DNA from: Clostridia bacterium
GTDB lineage: Bacteria; Bacillota_A; Clostridia; Oscillospirales; Acutalibacteraceae
Direction: 5' to 3'
DNA length: 7,425 nucleotides
Assembly: GCA_017390825.1 (NCBI GenBank)
Contig: JAFPAK010000235.1
Location: 1-7,425, forward strand
Below, in pieces: positions 1 through 6,277 of this stretch; position 1 is the first letter of the stretch, and each line of letters begins with the position of its first letter. The notes beneath the pieces are model-generated. The model was not told the DNA's origin. It saw only the letters and a list, made by a program, of their open reading frames with translations, and searched no databases. Position numbers and translations under genes: made by a program.

Positions 1-1
1 A

Positions 2-580
2 CCGGTGGATGTTTTCGTTACAGAAAATGCTGACGTTAATGAAGACGGCAATATCAACGGAAAAGATGTTCTTTTGCTTCGTAAATACATTGTAGGTCTT
101 GATAAGCTCGGTGCTAAAGTAAGCATGAACGGCACTATTAACGGTAATGTGTACACAAATGAGTATTTCGATGTAACGTTTACTAAACCTTCCGGTTGGG
201 AATATTATACCGAGGAAGAATTGCAGGATATGGGTTACGACGAAACTGTTGATATGATGGCAATCTCTGCGGATGAGATGAGTAACGTTGGTATATACAT
301 AACTGATCTTACTGAAACCGGTGAAGAGGGTCTTACTGCAGAAGAAGGTATTGAACAATTCGTAGAATTTTATACTGAATTTGGATTTGAAGTCAGCAAA
401 GTTACATCTGTTAAATTAGGCGACGTTGAATATAAATCGGTAACTGCTTCACTTACTGTTGAGGACATTACAGTTAATCAATATATTTATTTGAACGTTG
501 TCGGAGACGGACTAATTATAATTTATGCTACCGATGTAGCTGATAATCCTAAAAGCTTTTATGAAGCAATGCTTTCATAA
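2..580 (+). CDS. Dockerin-repeat protein with C-terminal PsbP-like domain (5' partial)
   Basis: The frame is open to the left edge, so the N-terminus, presumably with a signal peptide, lies outside the window; the GTG at position 5 is probably an internal valine. Nucleotides 32-67 encode a dockerin type I calcium loop, DVNEDGNINGKD, with Asp/Asn at loop positions 1, 3, 5, 9 and 12, followed by the helix LLLRKYIVGL. Dockerins normally carry two such repeats and bind cohesins on scaffoldins; only one, probably the second, is visible. A domain of about 140 residues follows, starting near NEYFDVTFTKPSGW, acidic and alternating in beta-strand style, ending in YEAMLS. It resembles small PsbP-like or lipoprotein-type domains found in Clostridia surface proteins, but that call is inference. 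No catalytic motif is visible. The gene ends 14 bases before a strong terminator. The role is unknown; extracellular location is inferred from the dockerin repeat. Confidence 0.75.
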   Translation, partial: PVDVFVTENADVNEDGNINGKDVLLLRKYIVGLDKLGAKVSMNGTINGNVYTNEYFDVTFTKPSGWEYYTEEELQDMGYDETVDMMAISADEMSNVGIYITDLTETGEEGLTAEEGIEQFVEFYTEFGFEVSKVTSVKLGDVEYKSVTASLTVEDITVNQYIYLNVVGDGLIIIYATDVADNPKSFYEAMLS

Positions 581-594
581 TTTTAAATGAACTT

Positions 595-625
595 AAGCCG
601 ACGGAGTCTTATCCGTCGGCTTTTT
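595..625 (+). terminator. Intrinsic terminator after the dockerin protein
   Basis: A perfect 9-bp stem GCCGACGGA / TCCGTCGGC (597-605 with 612-620) has a 6-base loop and is followed by five T residues. It sits 14 bases past the TAA stop. The AA before and TT after the stem can extend the pairing. Confidence 0.92.
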
Positions 626-666
626 GTATAAATTATAAATTTATTAAATATTTATTCACATTTTCC

Positions 667-695
667 TTGATTTATAATCAAATAAGTGGTATAAT
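667..695 (+). promoter_or_regulatory. Sigma-A-type promoter of putP
   Basis: The -35 box is TTGATT (667-672) and the -10 box is TATAAT (690-695), with an exact 17-base spacer and an extended -10 TG at 687-688. Transcription should start near 702, giving a leader of about 59 bases before the putP ATG. The -35 box is one arm of a perfect inverted repeat (TTGATT, 3 bases, AATCAA; 667-681), so it may overlap a regulator site. Confidence 0.8.
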
Positions 696-760
696 ATCTG
701 CATTAATTTTGTTTTTCGACTTATCTCGGAAAGTGAAAAATCAGAGAGGAATGAATTTTT

Positions 761-2254
761 ATGGCAGAAATTATAGCATTTGTTATTTACTTTGTATCAA
801 TGCTTGCCATCGGTCTTGTTTTCTTCTTGCGTAGCAAAAGTGCAGGAGAGAAGGAATACTTTCTCGGCGGCCGTTCAATGGGTCCATGGGTAACAGCATT
901 GAGCGCACAGGCATCGGATATGAGCGCATGGCTTCTCATGGGCTTGCCCGGTAGTATTCTTGCTTTCGGTCTTGGTCAAGCATGGATCGGTATCGGTCTT
1001 GCTATCGGTACAGCAGCTAACTGGATAATTGTTGCAAAGCGTCTGCGTCGTTTTTCAAGCGCTGCAAACGATTCTATTACATTGCCGCAGTATCTTTCTA
1101 ATCGCTTTGCAAGCAAGAGCTTGGTATTGCAGATAATTTGTGCTGTAATTTTTCTTGTGTGCTTTACAGTTTATGTCGCATCAGCATTTACTGCAGGCGC
1201 TAAGGTGTTTGTCACTGTATTTCCGCAGCTTGATCAAAGCGTGGCTATGCTTATATTTGCTCTTATTCTTATCATCTATACCTTCCTTGGCGGCTTCAAG
1301 GCTGTTTGCTGGACTGACTTTTTCCAAGGTCTTTTGATGCTTGTTGCATTGCTTGCAGTGCCGATAATTGTTGTATGCACCATGAATCTTGATTCAAGTG
1401 TGCTTAATGAGGTTTATACATATAAGGGAAATGAGTATGCGTTCAACGCAAACCTTTTCAGCGCTTCATGGCAGGAAATTGTTTCAGGTTTGGCATGGGG
1501 TCTTGGTTATTTTGGTATGCCTCATATCCTTGTTCGCTTTATGTCTATCAAAAAATCTTCAATGATTAAAAAATCAGCAACTGTTGCAATTATTTGGGTA
1601 GTTATCTCACTGTTTTCAACTATACTTATTGCATACTTCGGCAGAATTATGATTGGTAAAGAACTTATTGAAGCCGGTCTTACCGAAAATGTATTTATAG
1701 TTGTTGCAAGAAAACTTTTCCCAGGATTTATCGCAGGACTTTTGCTTTCGGCAATTATTGCAGCTTCTATGTCAACGGCTGACAGTCAGTTGCTTGTTGC
1801 ATCTTCATCATTTACGAGCGATATTTATAAGCCGCTGTTCCGCAAGAATGCATCAGATAAAGAGCTTCTTTGGGTTGGTCGAGTAGTTGTTCTTATCGTG
1901 GCAGTTGTTGCTTACTTCATTGCAAGCAGTAAGGCAGATGGTGCGGCAGCTATCATGGACATGGTTGGTAATGCTTGGGCAGGCTTCGGATCTTCCTTTG
2001 GCCCTGTTGTACTGCTCTCACTTTTCTGGAAACGTATGACCTATAAGGGAGCAGTTGCCGGTATCATTGGCGGCGCAGTTGCTGATGTTTTGTGGTTTAT
2101 TTTCCTTTCGGCATCAACAGGCGTATATGAGTTATTACCCGGATTTGTTGTCGGCTTTGTTTGTTGCGTTGCTGTGTCACTTGTTGATAAAAAGCCTTCA
2201 CAAGAGATCGAAGCTATTTACAATATGGCAACCGACAAAACTATTGATGACTGA
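761..2254 (+). CDS. putP: Sodium/proline symporter PutP
   Basis: This is a member of the solute:sodium symporter family (LeuT fold) that imports L-proline with Na+ across the cytoplasmic membrane. It has 497 residues against 502 in E. coli PutP and looks full length, with about 13 hydrophobic segments. The PutP hallmark SDMSAWLLMGLPG covers residues 52-64, so D53, M54, S55 and W57 match E. coli D55, M56, S57 and W59. Y138 matches E. coli Y140. WGLGYFGMPH (246-255) carries the tryptophan, tyrosine and proline equivalent to the E. coli proline-site residues. MSTADSQLL (337-345) holds S338/T339, equivalent to the E. coli Na2-site S340/T341. The ATG follows AGAGAGGA (743-750) by 10 bases. It is a one-gene unit with its own promoter and terminator. 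Likely uses are osmoprotection or proline scavenging for fermentation. Substrate is inferred from the close motif match. Confidence 0.95.
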   Translation: MAEIIAFVIYFVSMLAIGLVFFLRSKSAGEKEYFLGGRSMGPWVTALSAQASDMSAWLLMGLPGSILAFGLGQAWIGIGLAIGTAANWIIVAKRLRRFSSAANDSITLPQYLSNRFASKSLVLQIICAVIFLVCFTVYVASAFTAGAKVFVTVFPQLDQSVAMLIFALILIIYTFLGGFKAVCWTDFFQGLLMLVALLAVPIIVVCTMNLDSSVLNEVYTYKGNEYAFNANLFSASWQEIVSGLAWGLGYFGMPHILVRFMSIKKSSMIKKSATVAIIWVVISLFSTILIAYFGRIMIGKELIEAGLTENVFIVVARKLFPGFIAGLLLSAIIAASMSTADSQLLVASSSFTSDIYKPLFRKNASDKELLWVGRVVVLIVAVVAYFIASSKADGAAAIMDMVGNAWAGFGSSFGPVVLLSLFWKRMTYKGAVAGIIGGAVADVLWFIFLSASTGVYELLPGFVVGFVCCVAVSLVDKKPSQEIEAIYNMATDKTIDD

Positions 2255-2269
2255 TAATACATCTCATTG

Positions 2270-2301
2270 CAGCTCTTTGCTTTTGTGCAAGGAGCTGTTT
2301 T
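2270..2301 (+). terminator. Intrinsic terminator after putP
   Basis: An 11-bp stem (2270-2280 with 2287-2297, CAGCTCTTTGC / GCAAGGAGCTG, one G-U pair) with loop TTTTGT is followed by TTTT. It starts 15 bases after the putP stop and separates putP from the next operon. Confidence 0.9.
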
Positions 2302-2327
2302 AATTTATTTAATTTATTTATGTATCC

Positions 2328-2373
2328 TTACTTGAATTATGATGCGATTTATAATATAATAAGTAACAAGTAA
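2328..2373 (+). promoter_or_regulatory. Operator-like symmetric repeats around the XRE promoter
   Basis: TTACTTG (2328-2334) overlaps the -35 box and its exact reverse complement CAAGTAA (2367-2373) covers the predicted start point. An extra AAGTAA (2361-2366) lies between the -10 box and the right arm. Sites placed like this would block polymerase when bound, which fits autoregulation by the XRE protein encoded just downstream. The repeats are directly visible; their function is inference. Confidence 0.4.
2332..2360 (+). promoter_or_regulatory. Sigma-A-type promoter of the XRE-primosome operon
   Basis: The -35 box TTGAAT (2332-2337) and the -10 box TATAAT (2355-2360) are 17 bases apart. A second overlapping TATAAT lies at 2350-2355 but leaves a spacer of only 12, so the downstream copy is preferred. 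The start point would be near 2367, about 26 bases before the XRE ATG. Confidence 0.8.
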
Positions 2374-2392
2374 AGTGATTCGGAGAAGTATA

Positions 2393-2764
2393 ATGAAAGA
2401 ATTGGGCATGCGTCTTAAATTGTTGCGTAAGGAACAAAGAATCAGGCAAAACGAGATTTCTACCATATTGGGTATTGACAGATCGACCTATTCTTGTTAC
2501 GAAACAGGCAGAATAACTCCTTCATCCGAAATGCTTGCTATCTTAGCTAGGTTACTTGGCACATCAACAGATTATCTTTTGGGACTGCAACCGCTTAATA
2601 TAATGACTGAACCGGAGTCTACATATGAAGTAGATAAGATGGAATATACGCATGATGAGCGTATGCTTTTAATGGCATATCGTTTAATGGACGATGCTCA
2701 GAAGAAGCTGGTTGACGAATATGTTAAAAAATTAAACGACAATAAAGAAAAGGAAAATGAATAA
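2393..2764 (+). CDS. XRE-family helix-turn-helix transcriptional regulator
   Basis: This is a 123-residue DNA-binding protein. Residues 3-65 form a Cro/CI-type HTH_3 domain: the helix-turn-helix core runs from about Q19 to S44 (QNEISTILGI, then STYSCYETGR), and the domain ends with the typical TSTDYLLGL. A linker of about 20 residues follows, then a helical, charged C-terminus (DERMLLMAYRLMDDAQKKLVDEYVKKL, starting at 88) of the sort that mediates dimerisation in these repressors. An in-frame GTG at 2375 lies upstream, but it has no ribosome binding site and would leave a leader of only about 8 bases. The ATG at 2393 follows GGAGA (2382-2386) by 6 bases and is preferred. The stop codon directly abuts the ATG of the DnaD-domain gene, so the two are co-transcribed and probably translationally coupled. 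No metal, ligand or peptidase motif is visible, so the signal it senses is unknown. Confidence 0.9.
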   Translation: MKELGMRLKLLRKEQRIRQNEISTILGIDRSTYSCYETGRITPSSEMLAILARLLGTSTDYLLGLQPLNIMTEPESTYEVDKMEYTHDERMLLMAYRLMDDAQKKLVDEYVKKLNDNKEKENE

Positions 2765-3697
2765 ATGAAATATATCATAGATCCGGAGCAAATGACAAAT
2801 ATGTTTCCGATACCGTCATCGGTAGCGTCAAAGCATATAAAAATGGCAAATGAAATGCAGCTTAAGGTGCTGCTGCTTTTTCTGTCTGATGTTGCTTCTG
2901 CGGATTTGGATGCTATTTCAAAAAAACTTTCTATAACAACAGGTAAAGTCGGAGAAATACTTGAGTATTGGGAGCAATGCGGAGTATTAAAAAACACGCA
3001 AGCTGCGGTAAAAATATCGCAGTCTAAGGTCACTGCCAAGAAGGCTGATAAAATATTGCCGGACGATAAGCCAACTCGTGAGGAGGCTATACGAAGAATG
3101 GGTCAGTCGGAGGAAATTCGTGTGCTTTTTCAAGAAGCGCAAAACCGTCTTGGCAGACTTATCACTCAGGGCGAAATGTCTACACTTGTCTGGCTGTATG
3201 ATAGCTACGGTTTGCCTGTTAGTGTTATTCTGACGGCAATAAATTATGCTGTCAGAGAGGGCAAAGCAAGATTTAAGTACATTGAAAGTGTGTGTATTGA
3301 TTGGGCAAATAACGATATCAATACCCTTGAAAAGGCTGATAAGCGTATCGGTGAAATATATATGGCAAAATCAGCGTGGTCAAGGATCGAAAGCATTTTC
3401 GGAATTGAGCCGAGAAAGCCATCGGCTAAAGAGGCTGAATATGCTGATAAATGGATAAACAGATATGATATGTCTGAGCAACTTTTGAAAATTGCTTATA
3501 ATAATTGTATGGATGCAATACATAAGCTGCGCTTTGCATATATCGATTCAATAATCGAGAATTGGTATAAAAACGGTGTTAAGGCACCTGAGGATATTAA
3601 AAAGCAGGACGATAAGGTAGCATCAAAAGCAGAATCAAAACCTCGTACCTCGTCCTATGATCTCAACCGTATTAAGGGTAAGTTCAATAATTTTTAA
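2765..3697 (+). CDS. DnaD/DnaB-like primosome protein (winged helix plus two DDBH2 modules)
   Basis: This 310-residue protein belongs to the DnaD/DnaB group of Gram-positive primosome proteins, which bind DNA and help load the replicative helicase at the origin or at stalled forks. Residues about 25-77 look like a winged helix (DDBH1-like), with LDAISKKLSITTGKVGEILEY-type spacing. Residues about 110-190 form a DnaB_2/DDBH2 module ending in YIESVCIDW (172-180). A second such module ends in YIDSIIENW (259-267), the conserved Y-x3-I-x3-W-type signature. The rest is a lysine-rich tail. One winged helix followed by two DDBH2 modules is the plan of Bacillus DnaB rather than DnaD, although Bacillus DnaB is longer. 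The start codon abuts the XRE stop and follows AAAGGA (2749-2754) by 10 bases. The helicase-loader gene begins 16 bases downstream. Its placement beside a DnaI-type ATPase supports a helicase-loading role. Confidence 0.88.
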   Translation: MKYIIDPEQMTNMFPIPSSVASKHIKMANEMQLKVLLLFLSDVASADLDAISKKLSITTGKVGEILEYWEQCGVLKNTQAAVKISQSKVTAKKADKILPDDKPTREEAIRRMGQSEEIRVLFQEAQNRLGRLITQGEMSTLVWLYDSYGLPVSVILTAINYAVREGKARFKYIESVCIDWANNDINTLEKADKRIGEIYMAKSAWSRIESIFGIEPRKPSAKEAEYADKWINRYDMSEQLLKIAYNNCMDAIHKLRFAYIDSIIENWYKNGVKAPEDIKKQDDKVASKAESKPRTSSYDLNRIKGKFNNF

Positions 3698-3704
3698 AGA
3701 GGGG
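3698..3704 (+). promoter_or_regulatory. Ribosome binding site fixing a TTG start
   Basis: AGAGGGG lies 9 bases before the TTG at 3714. The first in-frame ATG is about 38 codons further in and would remove conserved N-terminal sequence, so the TTG start is preferred. Confidence 0.75.
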
Positions 3705-3713
3705 TAGTAGATT

Positions 3714-4676
3714 TTGGGCTTTTCGGTTAAATATATAAATAAAGCGCTTGAAGCGGTAAGCCGTAGCAAAGAAAACAGAGAGCTTCTTGCACACTCCAAA
3801 AAGGTTAAGATATATGAGCAGCATCCAATGCTCTCAATGCTTGATGCTCAGATATCACAGACCTTTGCCGGCGTAGCCGGACTTGTGCTTAAAGGTGATA
3901 CGGAGAGTGTTAAGAAGGCAAGTGAAAAAAGTCTTGATTTACAGCGGCAACGCACAGAATATTTGAAAGAAAACGGTATTGAAGAGGATGACTTTAATCC
4001 GGATTATAGCTGTAAAGTGTGTAATGATAGTGGTTATGTGAATGGTAAGCTTTGTAGTTGTGTAATGGCACTTGCTAAGAAATATGCGATTGATGAGCTT
4101 AACGAGGATACTCCGCTATCACAATGCAGATTTGAAAATTTTTCGCTTGATTATTACAGCGATGAGCCGCTTTACGGAGGCCCAAGCGCAAGAGAAACAA
4201 TGACTAAGATTTGCGGGTACACCGTAAATTATGCAGACAATTTCACTCCACAGAGTGAAAGCCTGTTTTTCTTCGGCAAAACAGGTGTCGGTAAAACTCA
4301 TATATCGTTGAGTATTGTCAATGAAGTTGTTAAAAAAGGATATAATGTAATTTATATGCCGCTTGGTAAATTGCTGCGCAAGATCGAAAATGAATATTTC
4401 GGCAACTCGAACAGCGGAGAAACGCTGAACAGCGCTATCAGTTGCGATCTTATAGTGCTTGACGATCTCGGTACGGAGTTTTCAACGCAGTTTACTAACT
4501 CAACTATATATGAAATAATCAATTCCCGTATTCTTTCGGGCAGACCAACTATCATCAGCACTAATCTTGATGTTGAAGAGATAGAAAAGAAGTATTCCCA
4601 ACGCATTACATCTAGAATCTTCGGTTGTTACCGTTTGTTTGAATTTGTAGGCGAGGATATAAGAACGCTAAAGTAA
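3714..4676 (+). CDS. dnaI: DnaI/DnaC-type replicative helicase loader, AAA+ ATPase
   Basis: This 320-residue cytoplasmic ATPase would load the hexameric replicative helicase onto single-stranded DNA. Residues 1-95 are a helical N-terminal region, likely the helicase-binding part. C100, C103, C114 and C116 (CKVCNDSGY, then CSC) form a probable zinc site, as expected for the DnaI N-terminal domain. The AAA+ core follows: Walker A GKTGVGKT at 188-195 (K194, T195), Walker B LIVLDDLG at 246-253 (D250, D251), sensor I asparagine N284 in ISTNL, and box VII arginine R301 in ITSRIFG as candidate arginine finger. It belongs to the IstB/DnaC family, but no istA-like transposase adjoins it; the DnaD-domain gene 16 bases upstream points to replication. 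Length matches Bacillus DnaI (about 311). It starts with TTG, which may keep expression low. The downstream lipoprotein gene begins 26 bases later, probably in the same transcript. Confidence 0.9.
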   Translation: MGFSVKYINKALEAVSRSKENRELLAHSKKVKIYEQHPMLSMLDAQISQTFAGVAGLVLKGDTESVKKASEKSLDLQRQRTEYLKENGIEEDDFNPDYSCKVCNDSGYVNGKLCSCVMALAKKYAIDELNEDTPLSQCRFENFSLDYYSDEPLYGGPSARETMTKICGYTVNYADNFTPQSESLFFFGKTGVGKTHISLSIVNEVVKKGYNVIYMPLGKLLRKIENEYFGNSNSGETLNSAISCDLIVLDDLGTEFSTQFTNSTIYEIINSRILSGRPTIISTNLDVEEIEKKYSQRITSRIFGCYRLFEFVGEDIRTLK

Positions 4677-4702
4677 TCCCCAATGAAAGGTCAAGAAGTA
4701 TA

Positions 4703-5779
4703 ATGAAATCGGCAAAAATAATATCATCAGTACTTGCAGTAATGCTTATTCTAACATCGTGCAATAGCAGTAACAGCCAGGATACAACTACAACTGCTAC
4801 TATGACGACAACCGTTGCTACCACTGCAGCTACTACCACACAACCTGCACCGGAGTTTGCTAAAAACCCGCTTACCGGAGAATATACACTCGATTTTGAT
4901 GCAGAGGGCAAACGCCCTGTTGCTATTATGATAGACAATATAGGTTCCTCGTCACCGCAGAACGCACAAATAGTACAATGCGGAATCGGTGAGGCAGATA
5001 TCGTGTATGAAACGCTTGTTGAAGGCGGCATAACCCGTCTTATGGCGGTGTATTCCGATCCGTCAAAGGTAAGTAAAATAGGGCCTATTCGCAGTGCAAG
5101 ATATAGTTATGTTGAGCTTGCCTATGGACTTGATGCAAGATATGTTCATTGCGGCGCAGACGATATTAATGCAACACCGCTTATGAATAGCCTTTCAATG
5201 GATAACGCAAACGTAATGAATAGCTATGGGTCATATGTTTCACGAATTTCCAACGGTCAGTCTTACGAGCATACTTTATATATAACCGGCAATTCGGCTG
5301 CAAAAATACAGTCCTCAGGCAGAAGTTCCCTGAATGAGAATTATGTTGATCTGTTTGAATATAATGATAAAAAGGTTAAGTATTCTCAAAGCGGAGTGCG
5401 TGCTGATATCAGTTTCTCAAATCAGTATGTTACAAATTTCGTATATGATAAAAGCGCCGATACTTACAAGCGTTATTTCAATAACCGTGAATTAAAGGAT
5501 TATGCAAGCGGAAAAAATGTATGTTTTGATAATATTTATATTCTATTTACTACCGTTTCGCAGATCGACAGTAAAGGGCATATGCGTTCTTATCTTGATT
5601 CCGGCAGCGGCTACTGCCTGTCCGGCGGAACTGCGACCCCTATCACTTGGGAAAAGGGAAGTGCCGGTCGTTCCTTGAAGTTTTATGATAGTGACGGCAA
5701 TGTGTTAAAACGCAACCCCGGCAATAGCTATGTCGGTATTACCTCAACTGAGCAGAAGCCAAATACAACCATTCAATAA
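4703..5779 (+). CDS. DUF3048 (YerB-like) lipoprotein
   Basis: This is a 358-residue lipoprotein of unknown function. A short signal peptide ends in the lipobox LTSC, with C20 as the lipidated residue, so the protein should be anchored to the outer face of the membrane. Residues about 25-50 are a threonine/alanine-rich linker, then NPLTGE opens the DUF3048 domain. Recognisable blocks are RPVAIMIDN (71-79), ADIVYETLVEGGITRLMAVY (98-117), KIGPIRSAR (125-133) and EHTLYI (189-194). The C-terminal part, ending near NPGNSYVGI, fits the second domain usual in YerB-like proteins, so the gene looks complete. The ATG follows AAAGG (4686-4690) by 12 bases. It is the last gene of the XRE-DnaD-DnaI run and ends at a terminator. 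Nothing in it suggests replication, so its place in the operon may only reflect shared transcription. Confidence 0.88.
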   Translation: MKSAKIISSVLAVMLILTSCNSSNSQDTTTTATMTTTVATTAATTTQPAPEFAKNPLTGEYTLDFDAEGKRPVAIMIDNIGSSSPQNAQIVQCGIGEADIVYETLVEGGITRLMAVYSDPSKVSKIGPIRSARYSYVELAYGLDARYVHCGADDINATPLMNSLSMDNANVMNSYGSYVSRISNGQSYEHTLYITGNSAAKIQSSGRSSLNENYVDLFEYNDKKVKYSQSGVRADISFSNQYVTNFVYDKSADTYKRYFNNRELKDYASGKNVCFDNIYILFTTVSQIDSKGHMRSYLDSGSGYCLSGGTATPITWEKGSAGRSLKFYDSDGNVLKRNPGNSYVGITSTEQKPNTTIQ

Positions 5780-5784
5780 CAAAT

Positions 5785-5829
5785 AATTGCCTGTTTGCGT
5801 AAGATATTAATGCGGACAGGCAATTTTTT
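5785..5829 (+). terminator. Intrinsic terminator closing the primosome operon
   Basis: AATTGCCTGT (5785-5794) pairs with ACAGGCAATT (5816-5825), and G-U-rich pairing of TTGCG with TGCGG extends the stem inward to about 15 bp with an 11-base loop. A run of six T residues ends at 5829. Confidence 0.85.
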
Positions 5830-5899
5830 ATTTTTGAATGATTAAAGTTTTACTTTTTCGGTAAGAATATTACTGCAACGGTCCGTGCATATTTTTTTC

Positions 5900-5905
5900 G
5901 GAGAG
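5900..5905 (+). promoter_or_regulatory. Ribosome binding site choosing the mazF start
   Basis: GGAGAG overlaps the first candidate GTG (5905) and lies 8 bases before the second GTG (5914). This makes 5914 the real start, which also restores exact residue numbering with Bacillus EndoA. Confidence 0.75.
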
Positions 5906-5913
5906 TGAAATTT

Positions 5914-6258
5914 GTGAGTATAAAACGAGGCGATATATATTACGCCGATTTAAGTCCGGTGGTTGGCTCGGAGCAGGGAGGTCTGCGACCGGTGCTGATA
6001 GTTCAGAACGATATCGGTAATAAGTATAGTCCAACGGTAATAGCGGCGGCAATTACAAGTCAAAAAACAAAAAATCAACTTCCTACGCATATCAAGATTG
6101 ACGCTGCTTGCTGTGGACTTTCAAAAGATTCCATCGTACTTCTTGAACAGGTGAGAACAATAGACAAGCAACGTCTGAAAGAGAAAATGGGCAGCCTTGA
6201 CAATAGCTCCATGAATGGAATAGATAAGGCATTGTCGGTAAGCTTCGGTCTTGTTTAA
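5914..6258 (+). CDS. mazF: MazF/PemK-family mRNA endoribonuclease toxin (EndoA/NdoA-like)
   Basis: This 114-residue protein is a sequence-specific, ribosome-independent endoribonuclease of the MazF fold; Bacillus EndoA (116 residues) cuts U^ACAU in single-stranded RNA. The match is very strong: [20 protein letters not shown] starts at residue 4, [17 protein letters not shown] runs 25-41, and [13 protein letters not shown] lies in the second half. The catalytic pair R25 and T48 is present at the same numbers as in EndoA when the start is set at 5914 (GTG); the GTG at 5905 overlaps the Shine-Dalgarno sequence and is rejected. In Bacillus the ribbon-helix-helix antitoxin EndoAI is encoded directly upstream, but here the 134 bases before the gene hold a terminator and no ORF of that kind. 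The gene is alone between a terminator and a convergent operon. I see no convincing promoter for it. Toxin activity is inferred from intact catalytic residues. Confidence 0.93.
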   Translation: MSIKRGDIYYADLSPVVGSEQGGLRPVLIVQNDIGNKYSPTVIAAAITSQKTKNQLPTHIKIDAACCGLSKDSIVLLEQVRTIDKQRLKEKMGSLDNSSMNGIDKALSVSFGLV

Positions 6259-6260
6259 CT

Positions 6261-6275
6261 GCTACATATTGTAGC
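6261..6275 (+). repeat. Small inverted repeat after mazF holding a UACAU site
   Basis: GCTACA and TGTAGC form a perfect 6-bp hairpin with loop TAT, 2 bases after the mazF stop. UACAU (6263-6267), the EndoA recognition sequence, spans the left arm and the loop. No T-run follows, so it is not a terminator by itself. Confidence 0.55.
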
Positions 6276-6277
6276 AA

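Noticed and set aside
712..740. Possible leader hairpin (TTTTTC with GAAAAA) between the putP promoter and start codon.
   Set aside because: Only weak A-T pairing with an interrupted stem; it does not match any riboswitch or attenuator I recognise.
2698..3039. 113-codon minus-strand open frame opposite the XRE/DnaD junction.
   Set aside because: Serine/phenylalanine-rich translation without a recognisable domain or ribosome binding site, wholly antisense to well-supported genes.
3714..4676. IstB-type helper ATPase of an IS21-like insertion sequence.
   Set aside because: No istA-like transposase or terminal inverted repeats are nearby, the zinc cluster and length fit DnaI, and a DnaD-domain gene directly precedes it.
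4683..4703. A six-codon ORF (ATG to TAA) just before the DUF3048 lipoprotein, whose TAA overlaps the lipoprotein ATG.
   Set aside because: It has no clear ribosome binding site of its own, and its second and third codons form the AAAGG that serves the lipoprotein gene; such overlap is likely chance.
4612..5031. 139-codon minus-strand open frame opposite the lipoprotein gene start.
   Set aside because: Its valine/alanine-rich stretch is simply the complement of the threonine-rich linker of the lipoprotein.
5830..5899. Possible promoter for mazF (TTGAAT at 5834-5839 or TATTAC at 5868-5873).
   Set aside because: No pair of -35 and -10 boxes has acceptable spacing, so no promoter is called.
5905..5913. 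Longer MazF start at GTG 5905.
   Set aside because: This GTG overlaps the GGAGAG Shine-Dalgarno sequence that is correctly spaced for GTG 5914.
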